From: Albugo candida
Taxonomy: Eukaryota; Oomycota; Peronosporomycetes; Albuginales
Reading direction: 5' to 3'
NCBI GenBank assembly: GCA_040437565.1
Contig: JBDOQK010000034.1
Coordinates: 124,001-188,000 of the forward strand
Length of the DNA stretch: 64,000 bases
The notes under the pieces were generated by a model that saw only the letters and a list, made by a program, of their open reading frames with translations, made no database searches and was not told where the DNA came from. A program made the position numbers and the translations under genes. Positions 32,105 through 42,660 of this stretch are shown here, piece by piece (position 1 is the first letter of the stretch; every line of letters begins with the position of its first letter).

Positions 32105-33766
32105 TCAACTGCAATCTTTCCCGCACTTTGTGCTCCGGTAAATCGCCGAATCAACACGTTTTATATGCGGTTTCACAAGATCAATCGATGCGTCGATATA
32201 TTCGCATAATAAGCTCAATAAGTGCTCATAAGGAGCATGGTAACAATCTCGCAACACGCCCGAGTAATACGGATAAAAGAACGCCGTTTTCTCTTTTTTT
32301 GACCGACGACAAACTTGCTCGATGACCGCGTCGCTGTCGATACAAACGCCGCGCTCAAACTGACCGAAATACGCTCGCAAAGGGTGCAATTGAGGCTGAT
32401 TTTCAACGTCGCATTTTCCTTTTAGAGCTCCATAAATCGACCGCAGACTTGAAACATGATCATCAAAGTGTGGAGGAGGCGTATTTCGACTTTTCAAGAG
32501 CGCTTGTTGGCTAAAATCCAAAAAAGAGTTTAATTGCTCACGAGGAAAGCTCGTGACGGCCTCTTGGAAGCGTACGGGGAACGAATTTGACGCATGCACG
32601 TGCTCGTAAATCCATTTGTGCCAATTCGGACACATTCGAACTGCGACGATGAGATGCGCTGCAATTTCGGCGCTCGAACAAAGACATTCATTCTCGTTGT
32701 CGTCACTGAAACAGACGGCTTTATCGGGTACACTGAGATGCCCAATGAGCCACTGGAAATTTTGGAAGACGCCCGGCGGGAAGCCCAAATTGAGACAGAT
32801 ATGATGAGCGGCCATAGAGCTGTTGAGAGGCGGTAGATGAAGCTCCAAGTGATGTTGCAAGTAATTCGCGTGGAAAGAGATTTTCGCTGCATTGAACGTT
32901 TGTGAGAACCATACATTGGTGTCGAAAAACAATGCAGCATCATCAATAAGACAAGTGAGTTTTTGTGGGCATTTGGCGAGCAAATTGTGGTACGGAAGCT
33001 TTCCTTCCTTTATCCAGTATGTAAAATCATTCGGAAGGACTCCGGTGTGCAAAATGCGACTTGAGAGGTACAGTATACCGAGCAATGTTGCAAGTGAGAA
33101 ATGCTCCAATTTGGACCAGGATTTCGGAAGCAAGGTTGATCGTTCTTGATGACTAAGAGTATCGTCTATGTGGATAGAATCAATGCCCCCATCGCACTCC
33201 TTGGCGCTGTTCTGACTTCCGATAAAAAGCTCATCCCATTCAGCAAGCAGATCGTCCTGGACATCGGAAGGAGCAATTGGATTGGGTCGCTGGTCTCCAG
33301 TAAGTCGTTTCCTTCTCAGCCGCAACGTATCAATCTCTGTGAAGCACGTGAGCAGTGGTTTATCACTTTTACATCCCCAAGCGTCCAAAAATCGAAACCA
33401 AATGTGCTGAACAACAACGGCGTATTCTTTCGGAAAATCCAAATCCTTTATGAGCGCGTTTGCCTGATGTTCGAGGACGTATTGGACAGCTTGTAAGCAA
33501 TTTGTAAGCGTTGTCTCGTTTTCCGCTTGTTTACCAGTTTTTTGAACTTTTTGATCATGAGACACTCGTCGTCTCTTTTTGCTTCGTATCTTTTCAAGTG
33601 TTTTGACTTGTTGTGTGAAATCCACAGTCATATCTTCCATGTCCTGGGTCTCATTGCGACTCTCCTGGAAGGACTGTGTGCCACAAAGCTCGCAGACAAC
33701 TTCACCGACGTGATTGACGCTGAAATAAGCGTCGCCAATAGCCCCACAATTGACGCATTCCAACAT
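32105..33766 (-). CDS. TAF1B: TAF1B/Rrn7-type RNA polymerase I initiation factor
   Basis: Intronless, 553 aa from the ATG at 33766. The N-terminus is a zinc ribbon with Cys4, Cys7, Cys25 and Cys28 (CVNCG, then CELCG), the Rrn7/TAF1B/TFIIB arrangement. A basic linker (SKKRRRVSH) and cyclin-like helices follow (NCLQAVQYVLEHQANALI, VVQHIWFRFLDAWG). The family recruits Pol I to rDNA promoters. The length matches TAF1B (588 in human). The match rests on the ribbon and first cyclin fold; the rest is divergent, as is normal for this family. Start is 52 bp from DNAL1. Confidence 0.8.
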   Translation of the reverse strand: MLECVNCGAIGDAYFSVNHVGEVVCELCGTQSFQESRNETQDMEDMTVDFTQQVKTLEKIRSKKRRRVSHDQKVQKTGKQAENETTLTNCLQAVQYVLEHQANALIKDLDFPKEYAVVVQHIWFRFLDAWGCKSDKPLLTCFTEIDTLRLRRKRLTGDQRPNPIAPSDVQDDLLAEWDELFIGSQNSAKECDGGIDSIHIDDTLSHQERSTLLPKSWSKLEHFSLATLLGILYLSSRILHTGVLPNDFTYWIKEGKLPYHNLLAKCPQKLTCLIDDAALFFDTNVWFSQTFNAAKISFHANYLQHHLELHLPPLNSSMAAHHICLNLGFPPGVFQNFQWLIGHLSVPDKAVCFSDDNENECLCSSAEIAAHLIVAVRMCPNWHKWIYEHVHASNSFPVRFQEAVTSFPREQLNSFLDFSQQALLKSRNTPPPHFDDHVSSLRSIYGALKGKCDVENQPQLHPLRAYFGQFERGVCIDSDAVIEQVCRRSKKEKTAFFYPYYSGVLRDCYHAPYEHLLSLLCEYIDASIDLVKPHIKRVDSAIYRSTKCGKDCS

Positions 33767-34433
33767 CGCTGCCCGCTCCCAAGCAATCAAACTGTTAAAT
33801 AGCAGTTATAACATTAGACAACGTTACGGGTTGGAAAGGCGTGCGTAATGACCGCCTCGGAAGCTCGTCAGAAAAGCATTGCTCTCGTGGGGGTATGAGT
33901 CAAGCAATTCTCATATGACCCTATAATTACTTTTTTCCACCGCGTATAGAGACACAGGCGAAAATTTAAAAGTGTGGTAAGCACTGAATATAAAACCTCA
34001 GTCAGAAAAAGAGCTGCCAGTGCGCCCAGTTTATGGGACCAATACGATCGCCTGACTGTCNNNNNNNNNNNNNNNNNNNNNNNNNNNNNNNNNNNNNNNN
34101 NNNNNNNNNNNNNNNNNNNNNNNNNNNNNNNNNNNNNNNNNNNNNNNNNNNNNNNNNNNNCCTCAGTCAGAAAAAGAGCTGCCAGTGCGCCCAGTTTATG
34201 GGACCAATACGATCGCCTGACTGTCAGTCCGTACTTTATTATACGGCATAGAAAGCCAGTACGATTCTGTGGGCCACAATTTGCAACGTGGCTGATCATT
34301 TGTATACAAAAATCAAGATATATATACTTCTCCTTTACTAAAAATATAGAATCGACTTTTAAATACTTGGAGATTCTTTTACCTGTTTGAAAATCATTTT
34401 ACAGCTCGATCGATCAGAAAATCAGTTTTCTTG
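33767..34433. other. Intergenic with a gap, no gene recognised
   Basis: Promoter-proximal region of two divergent genes (TAF1B, minus; secreted propeller protein, plus), interrupted by N at 34061-34160. The ORF that runs across the Ns is an artefact of the repeated flank. Confidence 0.5.
33997..34224. repeat. Assembly gap 34061-34160 with 64-bp duplicated flanks
   Basis: Exactly 100 N. Block 33997-34060 reappears as 34161-34224. Confidence 0.88.
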
Positions 34434-36530
34434 ATGCATTCACTCACGAAATTGCTACAGCTATTTGCATTCTTCTCTCACGTCCTCTTCCTGCGAGGAT
34501 CCGATGCTCCTGCACCAAACACTCCCGCGAAAGATGACGCCATGAGAGTGTTCCAATTGTATTGCAAAATGCATAACATTTCGTGTACCAATACAAATCT
34601 TGCGATATTTAAGCGAGATGTTTACCCAAATATGTTAAAGAAAGGGAAGACATTACTGAAAAACAGTGGTCCTCGGAGTCCCTCAAATTTGAAGAGAGGG
34701 TCGAGTACGAAATTGAGTGGTAGCGGTACCTCAGAAGGGAATGGTGCGAGTGAAAATGACCTCCCGGATGGAAAATTATCCAATCAGAAGAGCGGTAGAA
34801 GCTCAGGAAAAGCTTCTGAGGGCAAAGAAGTTTCTGAGGGCAAAGTTATGGAAAATGGAAAAATCAATTCGCTTTCCGGAGATAAAAATGATCCAGAATC
34901 AACGACGCTTGTGGTTGGAGCGTCAGGAGCAGGAGCTACTTCTTCAACTCTGACAACTGTGGGGAAAGGAGCTTCAGCAGTATTAGCAGGAGAAGCAGGA
35001 AAGGGAGTTGGAGGCCCCGGAGGAACAGACTCCGAAGAAGGAGGGACGAGCTCATCTGTACGCGGAAGCAACGGGAAAGCAGCACAAGGCTCAGTCGGTG
35101 GATCGACACTACCTAGTCTCGGTCCAGGGTCGCTAGTCGTCACAAGTGGGAAGACGGGAGCCCCAGAAGGAGAAACACAAGCGTTTACGGGAGGTCGATC
35201 CGGGTCGACTATTGCAAGCCTTAGTCCTGCCGTAGGAGCGGAAGCATCAGGAGGAGCTTCAATGACAGCAATTGGACGCTCAGCATCAGGAGGAACGTCA
35301 CGGTCGTCAATGGGAACGAGGGGAGCTTCAGGGAATCCATCAACGTTCTCCTCAAGTGTCACATTCCTTACCCAAATCAATGCGCCCAGTCTCGCTTCCA
35401 ATGTCGCGCTACTTCAAGACAACACGCTCAACATGCAAACAATCGTTCATTCCTCACGTGATAGCAGCAGATCACTAATGCAAAGGTCGAAACTGAGTGG
35501 ACCTGCAATTGTGACAGGACTCGATCCACCTCAAGGACGTCGTAGTTTGGCTGCAGATGACCAGGATTCAACGACAATTCTCTTTTGTGATGTTCCCGGT
35601 AATGCATTGTGGCGATGGAAACGCGCGAATTCCCCCAAATCAATCGCAAAATCCAATTTCAATGACTCCAAAATCGATTCCAGTAACGATATCTGTTCGG
35701 ATGCGACAATTAGTTTGGATGTTGTCGCCTATCAAGCCGGATGCTCGCTACAAAATCACCCGCAAGGCTGTCATGACGTTGAGCATGCGGGCTGTGGAGG
35801 TATCACAGTGAATCCATTGACAAATCGCGCGACAATCGCACGAACGGGAGGAGGAACTCTCGGCACTTTACAATTCAAAAAAATTGGAGACGTCTGTCAA
35901 GGTCAAATAGTCGATGTGATCTCTTCGTACAGAGGTCAACCGCTCAAGAATCCGAGCTCTGTGGAGTACACGAGTAAAGGTACACTCTACTTTACCGATA
36001 GCGATGAACCGCCTGGCGATACGCGTCGGTCGGAAAGCACATCGAACAACGGCGTCTATGTGCTCGGTAATGGACCTTCGGCTTCCGTGGAACTGCTTGA
36101 TTGTGGAATGGCACGACCCAACAAAATCGCATTTTCACCCGATGAAAAGCATATGTACGTGACGAATTCCGAGCAGCAAAATGCGTATATCAAAGTATTC
36201 GATTTGGGACCCGATGGTTCAATTGAATCATCAAAAATGCTTTTCAATATCTCAGCACATCCGCAAGTATCAACCGGGAAAGGCTTTGCGGAAGGGATCA
36301 AATTGGACGCCAACGGGAATATCTACGTCGTGTGTTATCAATCGATTCTCATTATCGCGCCGTCGGGCACACTCCTCGGAACGCTCACAAGCGATCAGGA
36401 ATTGTATGATCTCACTATCGGACACAATGCCATTTACGTCACTGGAGAATTTGGTATCTCCGTATACGACACCATTGTCGATCCCGCTATTCCTATCCGA
36501 CAGACTGTCATCGATTGCGAAGCTTTTTGA
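34434..36530 (+). CDS. Secreted protein: Gly/Ser-rich region plus SMP-30/gluconolactonase-like propeller
   Basis: Intronless, 698 aa. An N-terminal signal peptide is clear (MHSLTKLLQLFAFFSHVLFL, cut near residue 25). A short Cys-containing segment follows (YCKMHNISC), then about 250 residues of low-complexity Gly/Ser/Ala/Thr sequence. From about residue 370 comes a beta-propeller with the SMP-30/gluconolactonase-style strands KNPSSVEYTSKGTLYFTDSD, RPNKIAFSPDEKHMYVTNSE, FAEGIKLDANGNIYVVC and LYDLTIGHNAIYVTGEFG. Six Cys in the middle region suggest disulfides. It probably acts outside the cell as a lactonase or sugar-binding propeller. In a plant pathogen it would be an apoplastic effector candidate. 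The low-complexity arm is not part of the usual enzyme. Confidence 0.85.
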   Translation: MHSLTKLLQLFAFFSHVLFLRGSDAPAPNTPAKDDAMRVFQLYCKMHNISCTNTNLAIFKRDVYPNMLKKGKTLLKNSGPRSPSNLKRGSSTKLSGSGTSEGNGASENDLPDGKLSNQKSGRSSGKASEGKEVSEGKVMENGKINSLSGDKNDPESTTLVVGASGAGATSSTLTTVGKGASAVLAGEAGKGVGGPGGTDSEEGGTSSSVRGSNGKAAQGSVGGSTLPSLGPGSLVVTSGKTGAPEGETQAFTGGRSGSTIASLSPAVGAEASGGASMTAIGRSASGGTSRSSMGTRGASGNPSTFSSSVTFLTQINAPSLASNVALLQDNTLNMQTIVHSSRDSSRSLMQRSKLSGPAIVTGLDPPQGRRSLAADDQDSTTILFCDVPGNALWRWKRANSPKSIAKSNFNDSKIDSSNDICSDATISLDVVAYQAGCSLQNHPQGCHDVEHAGCGGITVNPLTNRATIARTGGGTLGTLQFKKIGDVCQGQIVDVISSYRGQPLKNPSSVEYTSKGTLYFTDSDEPPGDTRRSESTSNNGVYVLGNGPSASVELLDCGMARPNKIAFSPDEKHMYVTNSEQQNAYIKVFDLGPDGSIESSKMLFNISAHPQVSTGKGFAEGIKLDANGNIYVVCYQSILIIAPSGTLLGTLTSDQELYDLTIGHNAIYVTGEFGISVYDTIVDPAIPIRQTVIDCEAF

Positions 36531-36714
36531 ATCGATAGAAAGTAATAACAATTTTTTTTTCGTCCAAAATTTTTTCCAATTTCCAAAATGTTTCCTCTCT
36601 CACGAATTCTTCCAATTCACAAAACTTCGACGGGATCATCGCTCAGTTCCAAGTGGATATCTGCTTGCACGACGTATCGAATGGCTTCCACAGCTCTACA
36701 GCATCGATTGAGCT

Positions 36715-38369
36715 TCATATCGCGTGAATTCTGCCATCAAACCTCTGAGCCTCTAATGCAACTCGACGAGCTTCCCGGACCGATAACTCATCGTGAACGA
36801 CAATTGTGACATCCACAAACGTGCCCAACGCATTCTCTTTCGTTGGAGCCCAATGTGTGCCGACATGCGTAATCCCAACGAGCTGATTCACACGCTGAAG
36901 CGCGTTCCGGACATCCTGTTTGATCTCGCGATACGAAGGCATTGATGCATTGAAATTCTCTGTAGCGTCCGGGCGATCTACCAATTCGCATGAGAATTGA
37001 ACGATATCGTCGAATGCTCACCCATGACGTCAATATGAACCGATACTTCGGAGATTGTTGGCATTTCTCGAACGATTTCAGCCCGAAGTCGCGTTGTTAT
37101 CTACAGCCGATTTTCATCGCTTTCTAACGGATGGAAATGCTTACCTGTTGCGCCATCGACACACTCGCTCGTGCGTGGACCTTTATCGAACATTAGTCGC
37201 GTGGAAACTCTTTCTGAAAACGTACATAGACACGCAAATCCACAAGCGTATACGGCCCCATCCTTCGAGCTCGAACGTGAGACACATGAAGCACATCCTC
37301 GACATTCCGCGACTGAAAAGAGTGAGTCGAGCGATGCAGTACCACGTACGAGTTTCCGCACGAGATCCAACACATCATCTTCGACGTTTTTATCGGTTAG
37401 TTCGCGAACGCTGTCCAACGACACACTGACACCAGTTTTAGCGATCATCGCAGCCACAATGAGCCCAGCGGCTACAGATTCGCGTCATGAACGTCGTGAG
37501 ATTCCAATTTGGTACCTGGATCGAGAAATGGAGCTCCAGCAATGGATCCCATAATTCCGCCTACCATTTGCGTCAGAAATCGACTGCGAAGAGATTCCAA
37601 CGTACCCAATGCGACAATCGATGACAACGCGTCGGTACGGTGATGCCACGCATTGGCAATTAGCACCTAACGCTCTATTCAGTCTCTCGCGTGATACTAT
37701 GACGCAGAAGACCTTGCTGTTGATTCGTTTTCCTATGCGAATTGTGACGCGATAAAGCAGCTCTTTGGCCGTAATGGAGACACCAGCGATCGATGCGGCT
37801 ACTGCCAATTGCGTCTCCTTTTCCAATGAACTAATTCCCCAAAAGCACGGAATGTTTGTCTCCATCCAAATGGACTGCAGACTGTGGAAGCTATCAATTG
37901 CAATTCCACCGCCACAGAATAATAACAGCGTTCCCACTGTCAATGAGCCAACAGCTTCGTATTTTCCATATCCTTTTACAAAGTGTCAGAAAAGATTTAC
38001 GATTTGGTTGTTGCGTACCATACGGATGCTGAGGATCCGGTGGACATCGAGCGATTCGGACGCTCCATAGCGTAACGAAATCCGATAAGAGATCAGAGAA
38101 GGAATGCGCTGCATCGGCCATTAACGCATTTGACGGAATAGCGGCTCCTATTGCGCCCTACGCTATTGTTATTCTCTCATGAAAGATGAGGTATCGCGTA
38201 CTTTGGACACCGCCATACTCAAATTGATCCACATGCCTAAACGTGTGATTCGGATGGCTTCCGACGTTGGGCGCTCGGCAGTAGTGGACAGAGCCTTTGG
38301 AGTCTTTAGACACGAAAGAGACCGATACAATTGCGAAGAAATGACGCGAATATGCGGCAGTTTTTGCAT
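36715..38369 (-). CDS. Cation diffusion facilitator (MMT/MTP-type) metal transporter
   Basis: Nine exons (minus): 38202-38369, 38019-38157, 37713-37972, 37516-37666, 37350-37471, 37226-37312, 37145-37180, 37022-37100 and 36715-36977. Introns are 37-46 nt and the product is 434 aa. Every junction keeps phase. It is a six-TM antiporter with both metal-site HxxxD motifs, HSFSD in TM2 (ADAAHSFSDLLSD) and HHRTD in TM5 (NAWHHRTDALSS), plus HPYGYGKYEAVGSL in the first loop. This is the Zn/Fe CDF pattern, closest to mitochondrial or plastid MMT-type proteins. The N-terminus is basic, Ser/Thr-rich and without acidic residues for about 30 residues, like a presequence. After TM6 there appear to be two cytoplasmic dimerisation-type domains in a row instead of one. 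Confidence 0.88.
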
Positions 38370-38430
38370 TGGAAATCTACTTATGGTTTAAATCAACGGT
38401 CTTAGATTGATGGAGGAGGTGGATTCCCGT

Positions 38431-39851
38431 TCACAGCCGCGTACGGGCTTTATTTCGCTGTCGAATGACTTTTCCTTTAGGCGCTTTTTCCCCAGTGACA
38501 GCACACGCTTCAGGCTTGTTTTTCACGTCGTTTGTCTTGTCCTCTGATGTGTTTGTTATCGCGTCTTCCGTTCGAATATGCTTTTGAGATTGACGTTCGA
38601 GCTTCCGTACGTGCTTGAGGTCTCTTTCTTGGGCTTTTCGAGCTACATTGGAATCCTGTTCCTCGCGGCGTTTACGCTTGAGATTCGAATGCTGCTCACG
38701 TTTCGCTTTGGCTTTAGCGGCTTCCTCGGGGGTTTTCGACACTATTTTCGAGCAGAATTGAGATAAAGACTAATCATTGTATCGACAAGGAGCCTACCAA
38801 AAGCATGGTACAGAATATCGCCTTCGCAGACTTCCCGTTCGACTTTGATCAGTTTGAGTGTGAGACGCGGTCCGATTTCCGCGAGTCGAATTGCGCTTTT
38901 GGTCTCTTTCTGATGTCCGCGTCCGTGAAACCCTTCCGTCATCGTAATGTGTGTGCTCTCATCGTCGATTTCGCTTTCGGACGTCGCTCCTCCGTGTGCT
39001 CCCAAAATGTATTCACTGATATCGTTCAATTTCGCTAAATTGGGAATTTTCGACTTAACCAAAGTTTTGACTGATTTCGTGAGACCCATTGGAGTTGCTC
39101 GTATTACGTATTGCCGAAATTCAATCAAATTCGTTTCTTTATCGAAATTGAATAAAACCACGCGACGACATTCTGACAGCTTTACAGTTTGGATATCGAT
39201 CGGAGGAAAAATACTTTGGAACATGACATTAAGGAGCTGTATATGGTCTTCAGGCGATGCGAAATTGTTCAAAACGACCAGCGGTTTGTGTTGAAGCGCC
39301 AGCTGCATACACGCGTAAGTACGTCGTTTGCATGCGAATAGAGAGTGAGAGTACCGATGGATCGACCGGATGGCGTTGGAATTCGTGCATGTGGCGCATC
39401 AGTGTGAATCCTTCGACGTGGAACGAAAGCGTCGGTCCTCTTGGAAGTCGCGCGATTTTCAGATTTGTGTGTTTTTCGGTCGCTGTGAATATGAGAAAAT
39501 GAGTCACACCCAATGGAGCGCCAACGTGAATAAAGTCTTTGAGCGTGTTTTTTCGATTGTCGCGCAATTTGTCGGCAGTGTACGGCGCCATAGTGCGTCT
39601 CATGTCTTGAACGAGTGTTTGTATCGCCGGTGGGACCTGATAAAGCGTTAGTGAGTGTCATACGCGAGGAAATAATTTATACCTTGCCCATTTTGAACAC
39701 GAAACTCTTTGGCAACTTGTCAGATTCCGCATTCGGGTGGTCGATCACGTGTGTACGTCGCTTTCTCTAAAAGATGGAACGTTAATTTATCGCGTAGACG
39801 TCTCAAACAGTGCGGCCGTTTACGTACTCGTCGTCCTCCTTTCTTCGGCAT
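38431..39851 (-). CDS. PPAN: Peter Pan/SSF1 Brix-domain 60S assembly factor
   Basis: A nucleolar Brix protein needed for 27S pre-rRNA processing. Exons are 39828-39851, 39683-39766, 39355-39636, 38798-39302 and 38431-38741 (introns 61, 46, 52 and 56 nt), giving 401 aa. Joined sequence gives KLPKSFVFKMGK, MAPYTADKLRDNRKNTLKDF, APLGVTHFLIF, KIARLPRGPTLSFHVEGF, the sigma70-like Brix end SAIRLAEIGPRLTLKLIKVE and EGDILYHAF, then a basic Lys/Arg/Glu coiled tail. These are hallmark SSF1/PPAN motifs. The short first exon (MPKKGGRR) is supported by phase and by the basic N-terminus common in the family. Confidence 0.93.
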
Positions 39852-40025
39852 GATGAATCACTGGTATCGAACAAAGTATTATTTTCGGTATTACCGGTAT
39901 TTTCTACTAGCATGTAACAATACAAAAAGATCGCAAAGGCAACCAAGCTTCTGACGTTCATTCATGGACTACCATCGCAAGAAATCGCCACTACACGCGC
40001 CAATCGTTCTTCTAATCGCACGTGC

Positions 40026-42578
40026 TTAAAATTTTCCTTTCCGTTGCTTCGCCATCATCTGAATTGACCATTTTTTCTGCTCTTTATTCAACGTCAATGG
40101 CGCGATTTCCTGTCCGGCTCGCTTCATAATTTTGGGCATTGTCAATGAATTGGTCGCATGCAACGTATTCCAATCGTTTCCCAATGGATTTCGCATCGCC
40201 ATTTCGTATTCCGCGCGACACGTAAATGGATATGGGACTTCTTTTGTCATAAATTTTGACACCTGTTTGTCTTTCTTCTCGTTAATCAGTACATTGGCCA
40301 ATTTGCTGTCTTTGCGCTTGGCGAGGATCTGTTTTTTCGTTATTTCCACAAGCTTTTCCGCTTCGCGCTGACGCGATTTCTGACGAGACGACACGGGAAC
40401 TCCTTCGCCTGCCCAAGTGCCCCAGCCATTCATTCCGATCAATTTCGCGATTTCAGCTCCTTTGATCGCGTTCGAGTCCTTTGACGCGATCAGATCCTTC
40501 TCACGAGCGATTGTATCGTCTTCATCAGCGAATGCAAACGCTTGACGGACGAGTTCTTGTTGCGAATTGGGCGTTTTGGGGCGTTTACTTAACGTTTGCT
40601 TTGGGGAATTTTCATTCATTTTGCGTTTGAGAGCGCTTTTAGTGGATGGGTGAGTCGCCACTGCGGTTGACAGAGCGTCCATTGCGTTGGAAATTGCGAC
40701 ATCTTTGCTTTTCACTGGTGTTTTGATGTGTTTATTCAACTTTTTCGACTTGGTATTGTGTGTGGCCAGCCATGGATTCTCTTCCTCGGGCTCGACGGAC
40801 GTCTTGTTCACAGACTGATGAGATTTTGGAAGAAGTGAGGAGTGTTTTTCAACAAGCTGAATATCGGTTGATGGAGCAATTTCCGAGTCCGTGAGATCCA
40901 CAGCAATTGTCAAAGCGGAGCATGCAGTTTTACCTTTTGTCATCCTCATGTTTCCCACGTCCGATTTCCGCTCAACGGGAGCCTTGGAGACATTCTCCTC
41001 TGTATCGGAGACATCGTCAAAGCCCGAATCATGATCTTCTTGAAGTTCCAGCAACAATCGCTCAGCTTCGAGTCGTGCGTTATCTCGCTGTTTCTGTTGG
41101 GCTTTTTGCATGAATTTCATCCCGTGCAATCCCTTCACTTTCTCAGTACATTCCTGGTCTTCCTGGATTTCATTCAAGATCGATCTCGCATTTTTCTCCA
41201 AGTCATCAGAGCTTTTCTTGCCCGATGACGCATCTTCGTCTTCATCTTCATCGTCAATGTCGCTGTATGCAGCCTCCATTTTCTTCCGTAGATTCTGTCC
41301 GCGTTCCAATTGCTCGGCAATAGCTGTTCGAGTGCCTTGATCGGTAAGTACACCTCTTTTCAAGTGATGTTTGACCCATTTCGATGTGTTTGTGTGCTTT
41401 AAACTCATCCGTTCTTCAGCTCGTTTTTCAGCCATTTCTTGCTCGTTTACGCTCACATTCTCAAGATGGCTTTTTCGCTCTTCTTGCTTGTTTCTGATTT
41501 TGTGGTAGAGCTTACTTTTGATCTTTTTGATGCGTTTTTGCTTCTGTTCTTGGTAGAAAAGAAGTGAGCGCATTTTCGACAATTCTTTTTGACGTTTGGC
41601 AATCTCTTCTTTGGACACGCGATTATGGGCCAGCATATCCTCTTCCTGCTCCATGATGCTCTTATCGTCCATTCCGCCCGATTTCAGCAATTCGTGGACT
41701 TGGAGTTCCATGCTCGTGCGAGGTTTGAAGTTGGTCACAAGCATTGCTGGAGTCATTTTCGTCATTTCTGGTGCTTGTAATCGCAAATCCAGCGTTTCCT
41801 TTTCACGATTTGCTTTCACAAGAGGTTGAAACACATCCAATTCCTTCTTTTTCGACTTGTATGCGATTTTACGAGTCTCTCGATCAAGCAAAACGGAGCT
41901 TTCTAAAGGCCGTACCACTTCTTTGGAACTCTCATCTGTTATCAATGCAGTCTTGACTTGCTTTTTGATCTTATTCAGATGCAGATGACCGGTTATATGA
42001 GGCGCTGAAGCTTCCTCGAAGTTTTTCAGTGTGATCGCTGAGGCTCCGAGTAGTGAGTCCATTGTGAGTTCGTCTTCTTTACGAGAAATCAAGCGCTTGG
42101 CAAACACGGAAGATGGTGCAGATATGTTCTCGTGAATCTCTTCTCTTCTTTTTGGCTTTTTGCTCGGGTTCAATTGCTCCGCCAAAACGCGTAGCTGTTG
42201 ATGTTTGGACTCATTGGCTTCTTCATCGGAATCATCGACGAAATCGGCTCTTGTGGTGGTGAGACGTGGCGCTGGAGTCTTCCCAAGGAGATCAGATAGC
42301 AGTTCACCGGATTCCAAGGCACACTCGTCATCAGATTCACTTTCTGGAGCGCTTTTATTGAAGAAGGAGCCATATAATTTTTCATCTTCCGAATTAAAAG
42401 CTTCATTTTCGTCCAGTTCGGAGTCATTTCCACCGGAAAATTGATCCTCTTGTTGCCCGAATGCTTCTATGTCGACTCTGGCGTGCAGTCTCTTTACAAC
42501 TTGTTCATTCTCTTCTTCAGCGTCCGAGTAAACGTCCTGAGTGCTGGGAATTCGGGTTCGACGCTTTGAGCGAGTCAT
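40026..42578 (-). CDS. UTP14: U3 snoRNA-associated protein UTP14
   Basis: Intronless, 850 aa. A subunit of the small-subunit processome that activates the DEAH helicase Dhr1 to remove U3 from pre-rRNA. Seen: N-terminal basic motif, long acidic segments, a Lys/Arg/Glu-rich helical centre containing KIKSKLYHKIRNKQEER and MSLKHTNTSKWVKHHLKRG (a family hallmark), and the C-terminal GMNGWGTWAGEGVP block that corresponds to the conserved Utp14 GWGSWxG motif, followed by a basic end. Length agrees with the family (771-899). Confidence 0.95.
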   Translation of the reverse strand: MTRSKRRTRIPSTQDVYSDAEEENEQVVKRLHARVDIEAFGQQEDQFSGGNDSELDENEAFNSEDEKLYGSFFNKSAPESESDDECALESGELLSDLLGKTPAPRLTTTRADFVDDSDEEANESKHQQLRVLAEQLNPSKKPKRREEIHENISAPSSVFAKRLISRKEDELTMDSLLGASAITLKNFEEASAPHITGHLHLNKIKKQVKTALITDESSKEVVRPLESSVLLDRETRKIAYKSKKKELDVFQPLVKANREKETLDLRLQAPEMTKMTPAMLVTNFKPRTSMELQVHELLKSGGMDDKSIMEQEEDMLAHNRVSKEEIAKRQKELSKMRSLLFYQEQKQKRIKKIKSKLYHKIRNKQEERKSHLENVSVNEQEMAEKRAEERMSLKHTNTSKWVKHHLKRGVLTDQGTRTAIAEQLERGQNLRKKMEAAYSDIDDEDEDEDASSGKKSSDDLEKNARSILNEIQEDQECTEKVKGLHGMKFMQKAQQKQRDNARLEAERLLLELQEDHDSGFDDVSDTEENVSKAPVERKSDVGNMRMTKGKTACSALTIAVDLTDSEIAPSTDIQLVEKHSSLLPKSHQSVNKTSVEPEEENPWLATHNTKSKKLNKHIKTPVKSKDVAISNAMDALSTAVATHPSTKSALKRKMNENSPKQTLSKRPKTPNSQQELVRQAFAFADEDDTIAREKDLIASKDSNAIKGAEIAKLIGMNGWGTWAGEGVPVSSRQKSRQREAEKLVEITKKQILAKRKDSKLANVLINEKKDKQVSKFMTKEVPYPFTCRAEYEMAMRNPLGNDWNTLHATNSLTMPKIMKRAGQEIAPLTLNKEQKKWSIQMMAKQRKGKF

Positions 42579-42660
42579 TTTAACGGGTTTGGATTGGCTG
42601 AAATAAGCGTATGTTTAAACCAATCATATGCTTTATTTAGAAGCGGATTACATACAGTGT

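Noticed and set aside
34560-34620. CHxC-type effector motif in the secreted propeller protein
   Set aside because: The segment has C..H...C spacing rather than the exact Cys-His-x-Cys order, so it does not support that class.
34784-35401. 205-codon minus-strand ORF rich in Pro, Ala, Val and Pro-Ser
   Set aside because: It mirrors the Gly/Ser-rich coding strand of the secreted propeller gene, and composition alone keeps it open.
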